Notes under the pieces: model-generated
Told to the model about the DNA's origin: nothing
Databases searched by the model: none
The model's input: the letters and a program-made list of their open reading frames with translations, nothing else
Made by a program: the position numbers and the translations under genes
Assembly (NCBI RefSeq): GCF_029958905.1
Contig: NZ_CP124613.1
Coordinates: 372,001 to 436,000 of the forward strand
Direction of reading: 5' to 3'
Length of the DNA: 64,000 bases
DNA from: Vibrio sp. YMD68
Lineage (GTDB): Bacteria; Pseudomonadota; Gammaproteobacteria; Enterobacterales; Vibrionaceae
In this document: positions 54,210 to 62,727 of the stretch, piece by piece
How the letters are laid out: each line of letters begins with the position of its first letter
How positions within the stretch are numbered: position 1 is the first letter of the stretch

Positions 54210-54992
54210 ATGAACAACCCTTTTAGATTTTTGTCGACATCCCTGCTATCACTTTTGCTGACTTCGACAGTTCAAGCCCATAGCCAAAACGACAATGTTG
54301 GCCGGGCTTTGTACTTGACCGAAGAGTACCCGCCTGCAAACTTTATCCTTGATGGACAGTTAACCGGTTATTCTGTTGACCTATTACGAGCGGCGGCCAA
54401 AGCGGTGGGGGAGGACATTGGCAGCAATCACATTGTGTTGCAATCATGGTCTGATGCCTATCGAACGGCGTTGACAACACCAAATACGGCTGTTTTCTCC
54501 ATGACGCGAACCGAACATCGAGAAGACTTGTTTCTGTGGGTAGGTCCAATCTCTAAAGTCAGAGTTGTGGTAATGGCAAAGCGCGATAGCAACATTAATG
54601 TTGATAAGTCATTAGACATGGCGAAATATCGGATTGGCGTGGTTGAAGATGATATTGGTGAGCAGTTGCTGCTTGACCTCGGGATTCCTAGAGCCGCCAT
54701 GGTCGAAGTTAAAGACGTGGGTATTTTGGCTGAGATGTTAACAAAAAATCGTGTTGATCTTATCGCGTATTCTGAGAAAACAGCCTTATGGATGGCTTCT
54801 CAGTCAGGGATCAAAAGCAACACCTTTCAACGTGTTTACACACTCAAGGAAGGTTATACCTATTACGCCTTCAATAAAGACAGCGATCCGGCCTTAATAG
54901 AAAAACTGCAGCAGGGGATCGATATCATCAAAGCAAATACCGATGAAAATGGGGTTAATCAGTATCAAGAGATTCTGAAAAAGTACCAATAG
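54210..54992 (+). CDS. Periplasmic solute-binding protein, family 3 type
   Basis: A 260-residue secreted binding protein. Signal peptide about residues 1-22 (LSTSLLSLLLTSTVQAHS), then the family 3 amino-acid-binding fold: YLTEEYPPANFILDGQLTGY, SVDLLRAAAKAVGED, a middle SMTRTEHREDLFLWVGP, and the C-terminal EKLQQGIDIIKANTDE. No transporter genes are adjacent, and many such orphan proteins in Vibrio feed signalling rather than transport. ATG 54210 is five bases after GAGG; ATG 54207 is nearly as good and 54180 less so. Confidence 0.8.
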   Translation: MNNPFRFLSTSLLSLLLTSTVQAHSQNDNVGRALYLTEEYPPANFILDGQLTGYSVDLLRAAAKAVGEDIGSNHIVLQSWSDAYRTALTTPNTAVFSMTRTEHREDLFLWVGPISKVRVVVMAKRDSNINVDKSLDMAKYRIGVVEDDIGEQLLLDLGIPRAAMVEVKDVGILAEMLTKNRVDLIAYSEKTALWMASQSGIKSNTFQRVYTLKEGYTYYAFNKDSDPALIEKLQQGIDIIKANTDENGVNQYQEILKKYQ

Positions 54993-55019
54993 ATAATAAG
55001 GTGGTGTAGCGTCTTGATA

Positions 55020-55577
55020 TCACTTTTGAATGGTTAGGTTTTTTTTCACATAAAATGGGTTGCTATATTTATTTTCCTTACCAAACTCTGAGTTAACCAG
55101 TCTATTCCACAACGCTTTATCAAACATACCTTTAGGTAAAGAGGGGTAGAGCGTATCCGCTTCTTCGAAAGCAAAATTCATGAACTCTTTTAGCTTAATT
55201 TGATTGTATTTTTTCGCGATACGATTGTGGTTTCTAATCCATTCTTTCTTGAAATCTACCAATGCGGGCTCTGCTTGCTCCAGCGGCATGCTCGATAGAA
55301 AAATACGCTGATAGGCGACCTTTCTATCTATCATCGAACGCATGGCTGTTTGAATGTATTTGTTGTGATGAGTAATCGAAATATCATCAACGCTGAACAC
55401 GTTTACGTGCCAGCCTTTTGGAGACATCTTATGAGTACGGAATTGCGCATTTCGAATCTGAAGTGCCTCATGTAAAACTAAATCGGATGTTCCTCTTAGC
55501 GTTCTTTGCCATTTCCCAATTCGGATTTGAATTGAATGTGGTAGGCGGTAGATATTCGTGAATTTATCTTCAATCAT
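55020..55577 (-). CDS. Hypothetical basic protein
   Basis: A 185-residue basic protein I do not recognise. The first 60 residues (IYRLPHSIQIRIGKWQRTLR followed by HEALQIRNAQFR) recall the three-strand DNA-binding repeats found in AP2-type and integrase N-terminal domains, but the match is loose. The rest is helical, with many lysines and aromatic residues. It lacks a signal peptide, membrane segment or cysteine. It is a single leftward gene in a region of unrelated genes, and its AT content looks a little higher than its neighbours, so lateral gain is possible. Confidence 0.6.
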   Translation of the reverse strand: MIEDKFTNIYRLPHSIQIRIGKWQRTLRGTSDLVLHEALQIRNAQFRTHKMSPKGWHVNVFSVDDISITHHNKYIQTAMRSMIDRKVAYQRIFLSSMPLEQAEPALVDFKKEWIRNHNRIAKKYNQIKLKEFMNFAFEEADTLYPSLPKGMFDKALWNRLVNSEFGKENKYSNPFYVKKNLTIQK

Positions 55578-55804
55578 TATCAGTCATACTCGAAGTGGTT
55601 TCGGCGTTCGATCCTATTATTGCTGGACCTTAGTTGGTTGAAGTCATGTCTAGAGCCGCGCTATTGTCTGCTGCCTAGTGGTACTCTACATTGATTTAAG
55701 TCTTTATTAGTAATTTTAACAATATAAATTAGCTATTTGAATAGAGTAATTTGAATAGAGTGGCGTCAAAGCCGCGATTTAGATGTATAGGATAGTTCTG
55801 AAAG

Positions 55805-55838
55805 CAGTCACTTGGTCAAATTGTGCATCAAGTGACTG
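55805..55838 (-). terminator. Hairpin downstream of norR
   Basis: CAGTCACTTG and CAAGTGACTG form a perfect 10-bp stem with a 14-base loop, about 40 bases beyond the norR stop. The T-run on the minus strand is short. Confidence 0.5.
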
Positions 55839-55874
55839 AATATCAGTTAATTGAGTTGCAGAATAGCAACCGCG

Positions 55875-57521
55875 CTAGAAATGGATTTTATGTTCTTTGG
55901 AAACCGTGATGCCCAGACGTTTGGCCAATCGAGTTAAATTGGCTCGGTCTGTTTGCAACGAACGACTTGCTTTGGCCCAATTGAAGCCCGAGGTTTCCAA
56001 CGCAGAAGTAATGAGTTTACGCTGATACTCATCCGTGGCATCACGCAGGCTCATTGTTTTATTTCCAGCGGTACTTGGAGCCTGTGATTTTCGTCTTTGT
56101 TGCTCGTGATTAAATGCGTTATCTGACTCAAGAGAGCGGTTGATATCAAGAGAGTGATCGATATGAATAGAGCGATCCAGTTCTCCAATATCCTCATGGG
56201 TAACGGAAATGACTCTGCGGTGCTGATTTCTCGCTCTGGCTTTCAGTGCGGCGCGGTTAATCACATGTTCTAGTTCTCGTACATTCCCGGGCCAATCATA
56301 AAGCGAGATATAGCGAAGCGCTTCTTGCCCCATTTTTAGTTGTACTATCCCTAGTTTTCTTCGCGCCTGTTCTAGAAAGAAACCGGAAAGTAATGCGATA
56401 TCACCTTCGCGCTTTCTAAGAGGGGGGACCTCGATTGGGTAAACAGTGAGTCGGTGGTATAGATCGGCCCGGAATCGTCCTTGGGCCACTTCTTCCTTTA
56501 GATCTCGGTTTGTCGCAGCCAATACTCTAACATTGATATTGTGAACCCTATCTTGGCCGACAGGCTGAATCTCATTGTTTTGCAAAGCGCGTAAGATCTT
56601 ACTTTGAGCAGCGAAAGGCAGTTCACCAATTTCATCCAAAAATAGAGTGCCCCCGTCAGCCAGAGCAAACTTACCTAATCGAGTTTTATCTGCCCCCGTA
56701 AATGCGCCTTTTACATGACCAAACAGTTCACTTTCAACTAAACTTTCGGGTATCGCTGCGCAATTTACATAGATTAACGGTTGAAGTTTCCTTGAAGATT
56801 GGTGGTGAATAGTTCGCGCTACCAGTTCTTTACCAACGCCCGTTTCACCATGAATCAGAATATTGAAATCAGACGGAGCGACAATATCGATGTCGTTTTT
56901 TAGGTTGAGCATAGCTTGGCTTGAACCAATGATTTCTCCACCTTCTCGTTTCCATGCTTCATCGTTCAACTCTTGTAAACGTCGTTGGCTTTGTTTTGCT
57001 TGTTGTTCTAGCTGAGAGAAGGTCATCGCCATTTTTAAGGTAGAAGCAGCTATCGCTGAAAGGACCTCTAAACTTCTATCTGGGATTGTTTCGAACAAGT
57101 TTGGGGTTAAGCTATCTAAGGCCAGTATACCGAGTAGCTTGTCACCAAAGAGCAAAGGAAGCCCCATACAGGAGTGCATTGGCAGATCACCATCGTGATC
57201 CAGTAACAAGCCATCAAATGGGTCAGGGAGTGGGCATGTGGTGTCGAACCTAACGGGTGTTTTAGAACGACATATTTCACCAAACCGTGGGTGTTCATTA
57301 ACATCAAAACGACGGCCTAATGTATCACGGGTCAGGCCTTGCATGGCAAGTGGGGTTAATGTGTCTGCATGAATTGAAAGCAGTACGACACTGTCACATT
57401 GAATGGTTTTGCGAACCGCATCCAGTAACTTGTTAAAACGGTCTTCATTATTCAGGCCACTGGCAAGACCAATGGTCATTTCAACCAGGGTGGAAACGGA
57501 GATGTCTTGCATACCATACAC
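55875..57521 (-). CDS. norR: Nitric-oxide-sensing sigma-54 activator NorR
   Basis: A 548-residue enhancer-binding protein. The GAF domain (residues about 25-170) holds the iron-site residues of E. coli NorR: R79, R85, D100, D103, H116, C118 and D136. The AAA+ domain has Walker A GETGVGKE, the sigma-54 contact GAFTGA, and Walker [12 protein letters not shown] Fis-type helix-turn-helix ends the chain ([20 protein letters not shown]). It is divergent from hmp, and the shared region contains two NorR boxes and a sigma-54 promoter. In Vibrio, NorR controls nitric oxide detoxification through hmpA. Confidence 0.95.
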   Translation of the reverse strand: MYGMQDISVSTLVEMTIGLASGLNNEDRFNKLLDAVRKTIQCDSVVLLSIHADTLTPLAMQGLTRDTLGRRFDVNEHPRFGEICRSKTPVRFDTTCPLPDPFDGLLLDHDGDLPMHSCMGLPLLFGDKLLGILALDSLTPNLFETIPDRSLEVLSAIAASTLKMAMTFSQLEQQAKQSQRRLQELNDEAWKREGGEIIGSSQAMLNLKNDIDIVAPSDFNILIHGETGVGKELVARTIHHQSSRKLQPLIYVNCAAIPESLVESELFGHVKGAFTGADKTRLGKFALADGGTLFLDEIGELPFAAQSKILRALQNNEIQPVGQDRVHNINVRVLAATNRDLKEEVAQGRFRADLYHRLTVYPIEVPPLRKREGDIALLSGFFLEQARRKLGIVQLKMGQEALRYISLYDWPGNVRELEHVINRAALKARARNQHRRVISVTHEDIGELDRSIHIDHSLDINRSLESDNAFNHEQQRRKSQAPSTAGNKTMSLRDATDEYQRKLITSALETSGFNWAKASRSLQTDRANLTRLAKRLGITVSKEHKIHF

Positions 57522-57547
57522 ATTAAAAGAGACTTTTAGGTAGTATA

Positions 57548-57587
57548 GTGTCTAATTGACTCGATGTATACCATGTCAATTAGACAC
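57548..57587. promoter_or_regulatory. Two NorR enhancer sites in perfect inverted array
   Basis: GTCTAATTGAC (57550-57560) and GTCAATTAGAC (57575-57585) each match the NorR core GT-N7-AC. With flanks they form a perfect 13-bp inverted repeat (GTGTCTAATTGAC / GTCAATTAGACAC) with 14 bases between. Centre spacing is 25 bp. Confidence 0.8.
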
Positions 57588-57638
57588 TTGTTTGAGGTGG
57601 TTTTTTGATAAACCCAAGTAAATAAAGCGCTTAACCCG

Positions 57639-57656
57639 TTGGCATACTCTATGCTT
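57639..57656 (+). promoter_or_regulatory. Sigma-54 promoter of hmp
   Basis: TTGGCATACTCTATGCTT has the required GG (57641-57642) and GC (57653-57654) separated by ten bases. It lies about 55 bp after the NorR boxes and 100 bp before the hmp start codon. Confidence 0.78.
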
Positions 57657-57755
57657 TAGTGAGTGTACAAGAGTGAGTTTATGAGAGTAAGTTTTAGCTT
57701 ACCGGCACAGAGACTCAGTCAATACCTATAAACCCAGATGGGAAGAAGACACATT

Positions 57756-58949
57756 ATGCTCAACGAAAAACACATTGCGACAATAAAAAGTACGATTCCA
57801 TTACTCGAGAATGCAGGTCCGGTACTCACTCAGCATTTTTATCAAAGAATGTTTACTCATCACCCCGAGCTAAAAGACATTTTTAATATGACGCACCAGA
57901 AAACAGGACGTCAAAGTGTGGCTTTGTTTGAAGCGATAGCGGCTTATGCGAAAAATATTGAAAATCTCGCAGCTCTAACGTCAGCTGTCGAAAGAATCGC
58001 TCAAAAACACACGAGCTTTAATATTCAGGCTGAGCATTACCAAATCGTCGGTCATCATTTGATTGAAACGTTGCGCGAGCTTGCTGGAGAGGCATTTAGC
58101 CCTGATGTTGAAGAAGCTTGGACCGCTGCTTACTTATTTTTGGCACAAGTCTTTATTGATAGAGAAGGTGAGCTCTATCTACAAAGAAAACAAGCGGTTG
58201 GCGGTTGGGAGAACAGCCGTCCTTTTGTCGTCACGGAAAAGATAAAAGAATCAGAGCTGGTCACCAGTTTTGTATTAACCCCAGAAGATAACAAAGCCGT
58301 GTTGGACTATCTACCTGGTCAATATATTGGTGTAGAAGTGAAGCCAACGCTTGGGCAGTATAGTGAGATTCGTCAGTATTCATTGTCTCAGCAATCGAAC
58401 GGTAAGCGTTACCGTATCTCGGTAAAACGAGAGAGCCAAGGAACAAACAAACAGGGCTTAGTTTCCAATTATTTGCACCAAGATATTTCAGTCGGTGATG
58501 GTATTCATGTCTTTGCACCTGCGGGCGATTTTTTCTATCAAGAAACACAAAAGCCAGTGGTACTTATTTCTGCTGGCGTCGGAGCGACACCGATTCAAGC
58601 GATGTTACAAACATTAGATGGATCTGGTAAGCAAGACGTGACTTATTTGCACGCTTGTCATAATCAAGAACAACACTCATTTCTTGATGAGACCAGTACG
58701 CTGACTTCGGTAAATAATTGGCAGCAATTTGTGTGGTATTTTGAGGGAAAATCCGAGCTTGATGGGCCAGAGTTTAATGGGACAATGGATCTTAATGCTG
58801 TGGCGTCTGATTTACCACTTGCTGACGGTGACTTCTATATTTGTGGACCGATAGGATTTATGGAGAGTGTTGTGCTTCAGCTACAAAGCTTGAAGGTTTC
58901 ACGAGACCGTATTCACTATGAAGTGTTTGGTCCGCACAGTAACTTGTAA
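57756..58949 (+). CDS. hmp: Flavohemoglobin / nitric oxide dioxygenase
   Basis: A 397-residue enzyme that turns nitric oxide and oxygen into nitrate using NAD(P)H. The globin domain (residues 1-140) has the proximal histidine in AQKHTSFN. The FAD domain has IRQYSLSQQ, and the NAD domain has GVGATPIQAML, YICGPIGFM and a C-terminal HYEVFGPHSNL. Length is standard for Hmp. I start at ATG 57756 behind GGAAG; an ATG at 57738 would add six residues. It is divergent from norR and preceded by a sigma-54 promoter and NorR boxes, so it is the NorR target. Confidence 0.96.
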   Translation: MLNEKHIATIKSTIPLLENAGPVLTQHFYQRMFTHHPELKDIFNMTHQKTGRQSVALFEAIAAYAKNIENLAALTSAVERIAQKHTSFNIQAEHYQIVGHHLIETLRELAGEAFSPDVEEAWTAAYLFLAQVFIDREGELYLQRKQAVGGWENSRPFVVTEKIKESELVTSFVLTPEDNKAVLDYLPGQYIGVEVKPTLGQYSEIRQYSLSQQSNGKRYRISVKRESQGTNKQGLVSNYLHQDISVGDGIHVFAPAGDFFYQETQKPVVLISAGVGATPIQAMLQTLDGSGKQDVTYLHACHNQEQHSFLDETSTLTSVNNWQQFVWYFEGKSELDGPEFNGTMDLNAVASDLPLADGDFYICGPIGFMESVVLQLQSLKVSRDRIHYEVFGPHSNL

Positions 58950-58958
58950 CAGCGCATA

Positions 58959-59001
58959 GAAACCTAGCATAGAGAGGAGCATCGGGTCCTCTCTTGGTTT
59001 C
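58959..59001 (+). terminator. Hairpin downstream of hmp
   Basis: GAAACC...GAGAGGA pairs with TCCTCTC...GGTTTC as a two-part stem just after the hmp stop. There is no clean T-run. Confidence 0.4.
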
Positions 59002-59053
59002 TTGCATTCCTTCCTTTATTTCCTTCAATGCAACGTATTGCTTTAATTTTTAG

Positions 59054-59095
59054 CTCTTAACTCTTAACTCTTAACTCTTAACTCTTAACTCTTAA
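59054..59095. repeat. Tandem heptamer array (CTCTTAA)6
   Basis: Six perfect 7-base units lie between the hmp hairpin and the stop codon of the leftward gene at 59105. The unit shares CTTAA with the array at 13424. Confidence 0.97.
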
Positions 59096-59104
59096 TTGTT
59101 ACTT

Positions 59105-59650
59105 TTACCTTTGATTCTTACCAATGAGGCGATACAACCACTGCCTAAAACCGGTTACCGGTGGTTTAGCGCGTCTCTCATTGCCTTTGTAATAGCTTTC
59201 CAAGTACTGAGTTCTTAACTCGTGGATATCTTGTTGGGTTATTGAACTGACTTGAGTCGCTGTACTCAGAGCGTGGTCATTTGCTAGGCTAAAGTCCATG
59301 TTGAGACTCCCTTGAACATACAACCAGGCGTGCGTGATGAGCTGTAGAGAAATGAGGTCCTGCTGCTGAAATGAATCGCTGTACTGATGGCCAACCGATC
59401 CTTCAATCGCCTCTAGCATAGCAATGATGGAATGGCGATTATCGGCGAGCGTTGAACAGTGTTCAATATGACTTTTCGTGAGTAACCCTAGAAGCAACAG
59501 TATTGGCTCTCGATCCGGTTTATTGGTAAGGACTTGGCTAAATAGAGGTGTTTGCGCATCAAGCCACTGTGTCCATATAGAATCGTATTTGACAACAATG
59601 GGCAGGGTGTTGAGTTCTGCTTCAATACAAAGGTCTTTAAGGGTGTTCAT
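59105..59650 (-). CDS. Hypothetical helical protein co-transcribed with yaeQ
   Basis: A 181-residue soluble protein I do not recognise. It is mostly helical, with a leucine-rich middle (EPILLLLGLLTKSHIEHCST) and a basic tail (RRAKPPVTGFRQWLYRLIGK) that could touch a membrane or nucleic acid. I start at ATG 59650, which overlaps the YaeQ stop by 14 bases; the frame could extend to 59701, deeper into yaeQ. The overlap implies translational coupling with YaeQ. No motif suggests an activity. Confidence 0.65.
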   Translation of the reverse strand: MNTLKDLCIEAELNTLPIVVKYDSIWTQWLDAQTPLFSQVLTNKPDREPILLLLGLLTKSHIEHCSTLADNRHSIIAMLEAIEGSVGHQYSDSFQQQDLISLQLITHAWLYVQGSLNMDFSLANDHALSTATQVSSITQQDIHELRTQYLESYYKGNERRAKPPVTGFRQWLYRLIGKNQR

Positions 59651-60182
59651 TGCTTTGTAACTCTTCCCACTCGACTTCACACGAGCCTTTATCGCTATCA
59701 ATGAAAATGGAATTGCCGGTAATCATCACGGATAAATCCATACCACGCTCGATTAACTGGGTCAGATCTTCAATATGTTGAGCATTAAATCGAAGAATAT
59801 CAGCATTCAGCATGCCAATCTTTCCTTGATTTTGTGTCCACCAAACATTTGATTTCGTGTTGAAGCTATAAACCTTGACCTTGTTTGCTAGGCGTGTGGA
59901 TTTTTTAATACGTTCTGGATCCGGCTCACCAACATCGATCCAAAGTTCAATTTGATCATCCAGTGATTTTTGCCATATATCGGGCTCTTCAATCGTCGAA
60001 AGGCCTTTAGTTAACTGAAGAGATTCCTGAGCATTTAAGCAGAACGCAAGAATACGTGCCATCATACGCTGATCGTTTTCTGAAGGATGCTGCGCAACGG
60101 TTAGGGCTAGAGAATCGTAATGCTCACGGTTTATATCCGTAAGTGAGATGCGAAATTTGAAAATAGTGGGTTTTAATGCCAT
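59637..60182 (-). CDS. yaeQ: YaeQ family protein
   Basis: A 181-residue protein of the YaeQ family, which has a PD-(D/E)XK-like fold but no proven nuclease activity. Family segments are clear: ALKPTIFKFRISLTDINREH at the start, RMMARILAFCLNAQ, the central PDIWQKSLDDQIELWIDVGE, and ARLANK-like STRLANKVKVY. It lies behind the cold-shock gene terminator and is coupled to a downstream helical protein. E. coli YaeQ was once linked to transcription elongation, but that role is not secure. Confidence 0.9.
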   Translation of the reverse strand: MALKPTIFKFRISLTDINREHYDSLALTVAQHPSENDQRMMARILAFCLNAQESLQLTKGLSTIEEPDIWQKSLDDQIELWIDVGEPDPERIKKSTRLANKVKVYSFNTKSNVWWTQNQGKIGMLNADILRFNAQHIEDLTQLIERGMDLSVMITGNSIFIDSDKGSCEVEWEELQSNEHP

Positions 60183-60207
60183 GGGTAATACAAGATCTCA
60201 GACAAAA

Positions 60208-60234
60208 AAATAGCCAGCATAATGCTGGCTATTT
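60208..60234 (-). terminator. Intrinsic terminator of the cold-shock gene
   Basis: AATAGCCAGCAT and ATGCTGGCTATT form a strong stem. On the minus strand it is followed by seven Ts. It separates the csp gene from yaeQ. Confidence 0.9.
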
Positions 60235-60253
60235 TTAGAAAAAAGGTACTAAA

Positions 60254-60463
60254 TTAAAGTACTTTGATGTTTTCAGCTTGTGGGCCTTTTTGACCTGTAG
60301 TAACTACAAACTCAACTTTTTGACCTTCAACTAGAGTTTTGAAACCGTCGCCTGTGATCGCTGAGAAGTGAGCGAATACGTCAGGACCGTTCTCTTGTTG
60401 AATGAAGCCGAAGCCTTTAGTTTCGTTGAACCATTTTACTGTACCAGTAACTGTGTTAGACAT
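60254..60463 (-). CDS. Cold-shock protein, CspA family
   Basis: A 69-residue single-stranded nucleic acid chaperone. RNP1 (KGFGFI) and RNP2 (VFAHF) are present in [20 protein letters not shown] and [11 protein letters not shown]. The start is ATG 60463, where the family begins. An open frame continues upstream for 40 codons, but that part is the leader. The region 60464-60640 probably forms the long structured 5' leader usual for cspA-type genes. Codon use is strongly biased, as for an abundant protein. Confidence 0.95.
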   Translation of the reverse strand: MSNTVTGTVKWFNETKGFGFIQQENGPDVFAHFSAITGDGFKTLVEGQKVEFVVTTGQKGPQAENIKVL

Positions 60464-60833
60464 GATAAATATCCTAATTAAAAATATTGTGCCGAATTTG
60501 GCGCGGATAGCGTGGAAAAGTAGACTGCTATTGCGTACCACACGGAAGTTACAAGTAATCCAACGAGACGCATATTTAGACAAAGAACTGCTTTCTAGCT
60601 GTTGGTGATTCTAGACCAATCTAGAGCTAAGTCAACGTTTACTCGAGCGAATCCACAGAACTTTTTGGTATTTTCTGCCGTTTTATGCGCAAGGTGCCAT
60701 TTTTGGCGATAGGCTATTGAGATTAATGTAATTGATATCACGACCGCTCTCTATGATTAAATTGTGCTTGGTCGAATTTTGTACGATAATCGGTGGGTTT
60801 TTATTAAATAGGTTTCATTATAAGGTAGTACTT
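60464..60833. other. Divergent region with the csp leader and arfA promoter
   Basis: The right part of this 370-bp gap should hold the arfA promoter. The left part is the long csp leader on the minus strand. I see no gene; an ATG frame from 60732 runs into arfA but lacks a ribosome binding site. Confidence 0.5.
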
Positions 60834-61067
60834 ATGAAAGAAAGAAAAATGAGAGAGGAAAAGGTTTTCCTAGAGCCGCTCAGTCATGACGTTGAACTTA
60901 GCTGTGAGGTTGAAGTCGGTCGAGGCCGCATTCAAGATAATGCATTAAAGGCGATGGTCACGAGCAAGCTCTTTACAGCTAGAGTTGAAAAGGCGAAAAA
61001 AGGAAAAGGAAGTTACAAGCGCACGAATAAACATAAGGGCAAAGAGCCCTATTCAAAAGCCGCGTAG
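60834..61067 (+). CDS. arfA: Alternative ribosome-rescue factor ArfA
   Basis: A 77-residue basic protein that recruits RF2 to ribosomes stalled without a stop codon. The core GRGRIQDNALKAMVTSKLFT followed by ARVEKAKKGKGSYKR matches E. coli ArfA ([20 protein letters not shown], then RVEKNKKGKGSYMRK). The first 40 residues are acidic and not conserved. AAGG at 60822 precedes ATG 60834. A 13-bp hairpin begins inside the last codons, and the stop codon lies in its loop. That fits the known control of arfA by hairpin cleavage, which makes a non-stop message subject to tmRNA. Confidence 0.9.
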   Translation: MKERKMREEKVFLEPLSHDVELSCEVEVGRGRIQDNALKAMVTSKLFTARVEKAKKGKGSYKRTNKHKGKEPYSKAA

Positions 61068-61093
61068 AACGTGAGATTTGAATAGGGCTTTTT
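61041..61093 (+). promoter_or_regulatory. arfA hairpin overlapping the stop codon
   Basis: AGCCCTATTCAAA (61045-61057) pairs perfectly with TTTGAATAGGGCT (61077-61089), extended by a G-T and three A-T pairs into a five-T run. The stop codon TAG (61065-61067) lies in the 19-base loop. It is both a probable terminator and a probable RNase III target. Confidence 0.85.
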
Positions 61094-61157
61094 AGTCAGT
61101 GAGACCTTTATTGGTTGCCGTTTTCAATCATTCGTTACTGGTAGCAACTAGCTTGGG

Positions 61158-62321
61158 CTAGCGTTCGATTTGCGGCGAATAAATCGAGTAGGCGGTAATT
61201 TGCCCTGCGACAATGGCTGCAAACATAAACAAGGCAGAAAGGCCAATACTTGGGATTGGCAATATGGACTGCTCAAAAACCGACTGACTTGCACTTATAA
61301 GGACTCGGCTACCAGGAACGAGAATAATGATCCCTTGCAGAATATAGATTGCACCGGTGAGCTCCATTTTTTTCGCTACCCAAGTTCCGTATAAGGTAAT
61401 CAACATCGTGGTGACCCAAGTTCCCACGACCCAACCGCTGTCAAAGCCTAGATAGAATGGCCCCCACATTCCCAGTACGGCGACAGGAAGACCCAGTAAA
61501 ATATCTCTTGCTCTGGCATTAAAAATAATACCGATGGAGATAGAAAGAATGAATACGCCCAAAATGTGCATCCATTTTGGCACGTCATTCAGGTAAGTTG
61601 CTGTCTCACTATGCCCCCAAATTGCTTCGCCAATATTCAGCCCCATGACGATTCCAACAAACAGCTTAATTAAACTCAGTGCACTTTGCCCCAGAAGGCT
61701 AGTCCCTGACACAAGGTCATTAAAGGCTAAGCATTCCAAGGCATTGGCTATAGAAAGCCCTGGGACAAATAAAATAATGGCGGCAATGCATAAAGCCCAA
61801 ACGGGTATGGGTAATCCTGTGCTCGCAATAAACGCCACTAATACACCCGTCACGAGCGCAGAAATAAATTCGACAGCAATGCTGCGACGCCCTTTACACA
61901 CTAACTGACAAACCCAAACCATAAATCCCAGAAACACAGAGAAAGCAACCGCTTCCATTGTGCTGCCAACAAGCATCAAATACGCAGGCGGAATTCCCAT
62001 GTTTGCCAGCGCTACGACCCATTTAGGGTATCCCACGGGTTCAGGCAAAGGTTCACTGCTGGGTTGGTTGATGCGTATGATCGTGTTCGCAAGCAAACTC
62101 AAGTTTATTGACGCAGGCTTCAACCGTTTCATGACCACCGCGTTATTGTCATCAGGAAACTGGTAATTGATGGTCGTCGGAGTCGCTTGAATCATAACGT
62201 CGACGTCATGTTTTCTAGCGTAATACTGTGTGTATTTTTCAACTTTATAGGGCGCACAACCACTGCGGTGTAAGGTATCTCCAATTTCGACGATTTTGGA
62301 TATTCGATATTGTGAAAGCAT
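61158..62321 (-). CDS. Threonine/serine exporter family protein (ThrE-like)
   Basis: A 387-residue membrane protein combining both ThrE halves. An N-terminal soluble part of about 120 residues (GDTLHRSGCAPYKVEKYTQY, then VDVMIQATPTTINYQF) is followed by about ten helices, including the second-domain opening ILGVFILSISIGIIF. Corynebacterium ThrE exports threonine and serine; Vibrio members have not been tested to my knowledge. Single-chain ThrE of this size is standard. It is a single leftward gene, convergent with arfA. Confidence 0.88.
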   Translation of the reverse strand: MLSQYRISKIVEIGDTLHRSGCAPYKVEKYTQYYARKHDVDVMIQATPTTINYQFPDDNNAVVMKRLKPASINLSLLANTIIRINQPSSEPLPEPVGYPKWVVALANMGIPPAYLMLVGSTMEAVAFSVFLGFMVWVCQLVCKGRRSIAVEFISALVTGVLVAFIASTGLPIPVWALCIAAIILFVPGLSIANALECLAFNDLVSGTSLLGQSALSLIKLFVGIVMGLNIGEAIWGHSETATYLNDVPKWMHILGVFILSISIGIIFNARARDILLGLPVAVLGMWGPFYLGFDSGWVVGTWVTTMLITLYGTWVAKKMELTGAIYILQGIIILVPGSRVLISASQSVFEQSILPIPSIGLSALFMFAAIVAGQITAYSIYSPQIER

Positions 62322-62727
62322 GGCTTTGAAATCAACAAGCGAAAGGTGGGCCTAAGGTACCAAAGCCCTCTATTGTTGACGAGAAATATTGCGCTAATTT
62401 TCTCAGTCTTGTTAATTTGGCCTCCATCATTGAACAAAGTTGACTGAAGTCATGCTTTGATAAAATTTAGAGTTATTTACCCAGGCTAACCGATTGTTAC
62501 ATTTTAGATCAATTATTGTGCAGAAAAGCCAGTGTAACTGGTATATAAAGGATGTATTCGATTACAAGATGTAAGCCAATTGTTAACGAAAATAACCACT
62601 GTAAATGTGAACGTTTTTTGTTGTTTATTTGCACTTGCAATCGTGATTGAAAAGGCGACAATAGCGCAAAATGAGTTTGCAAAAATGAAAGGAAGCAAAT
62701 CGTAGGTCACTAAACGAGGCGTGTATT
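62322..62727. other. 406-bp divergent promoter region
   Basis: The gap lies between the leftward ThrE-like gene and the rightward small membrane protein gene. It is AT-rich and should hold both promoters. Short minus-strand frames in it have no ribosome binding site. I see no RNA gene or operator. Confidence 0.5.

Noticed and set aside
60464..60583. 40-codon N-terminal extension of the cold-shock protein
   Set aside because: CspA proteins begin at the conserved [12 protein letters not shown]; the upstream part is the mRNA leader.
60732..60833. N-terminal extension of ArfA
   Set aside because: The extension is hydrophobic and unlike ArfA, and AAGG is correctly spaced for ATG 60834.
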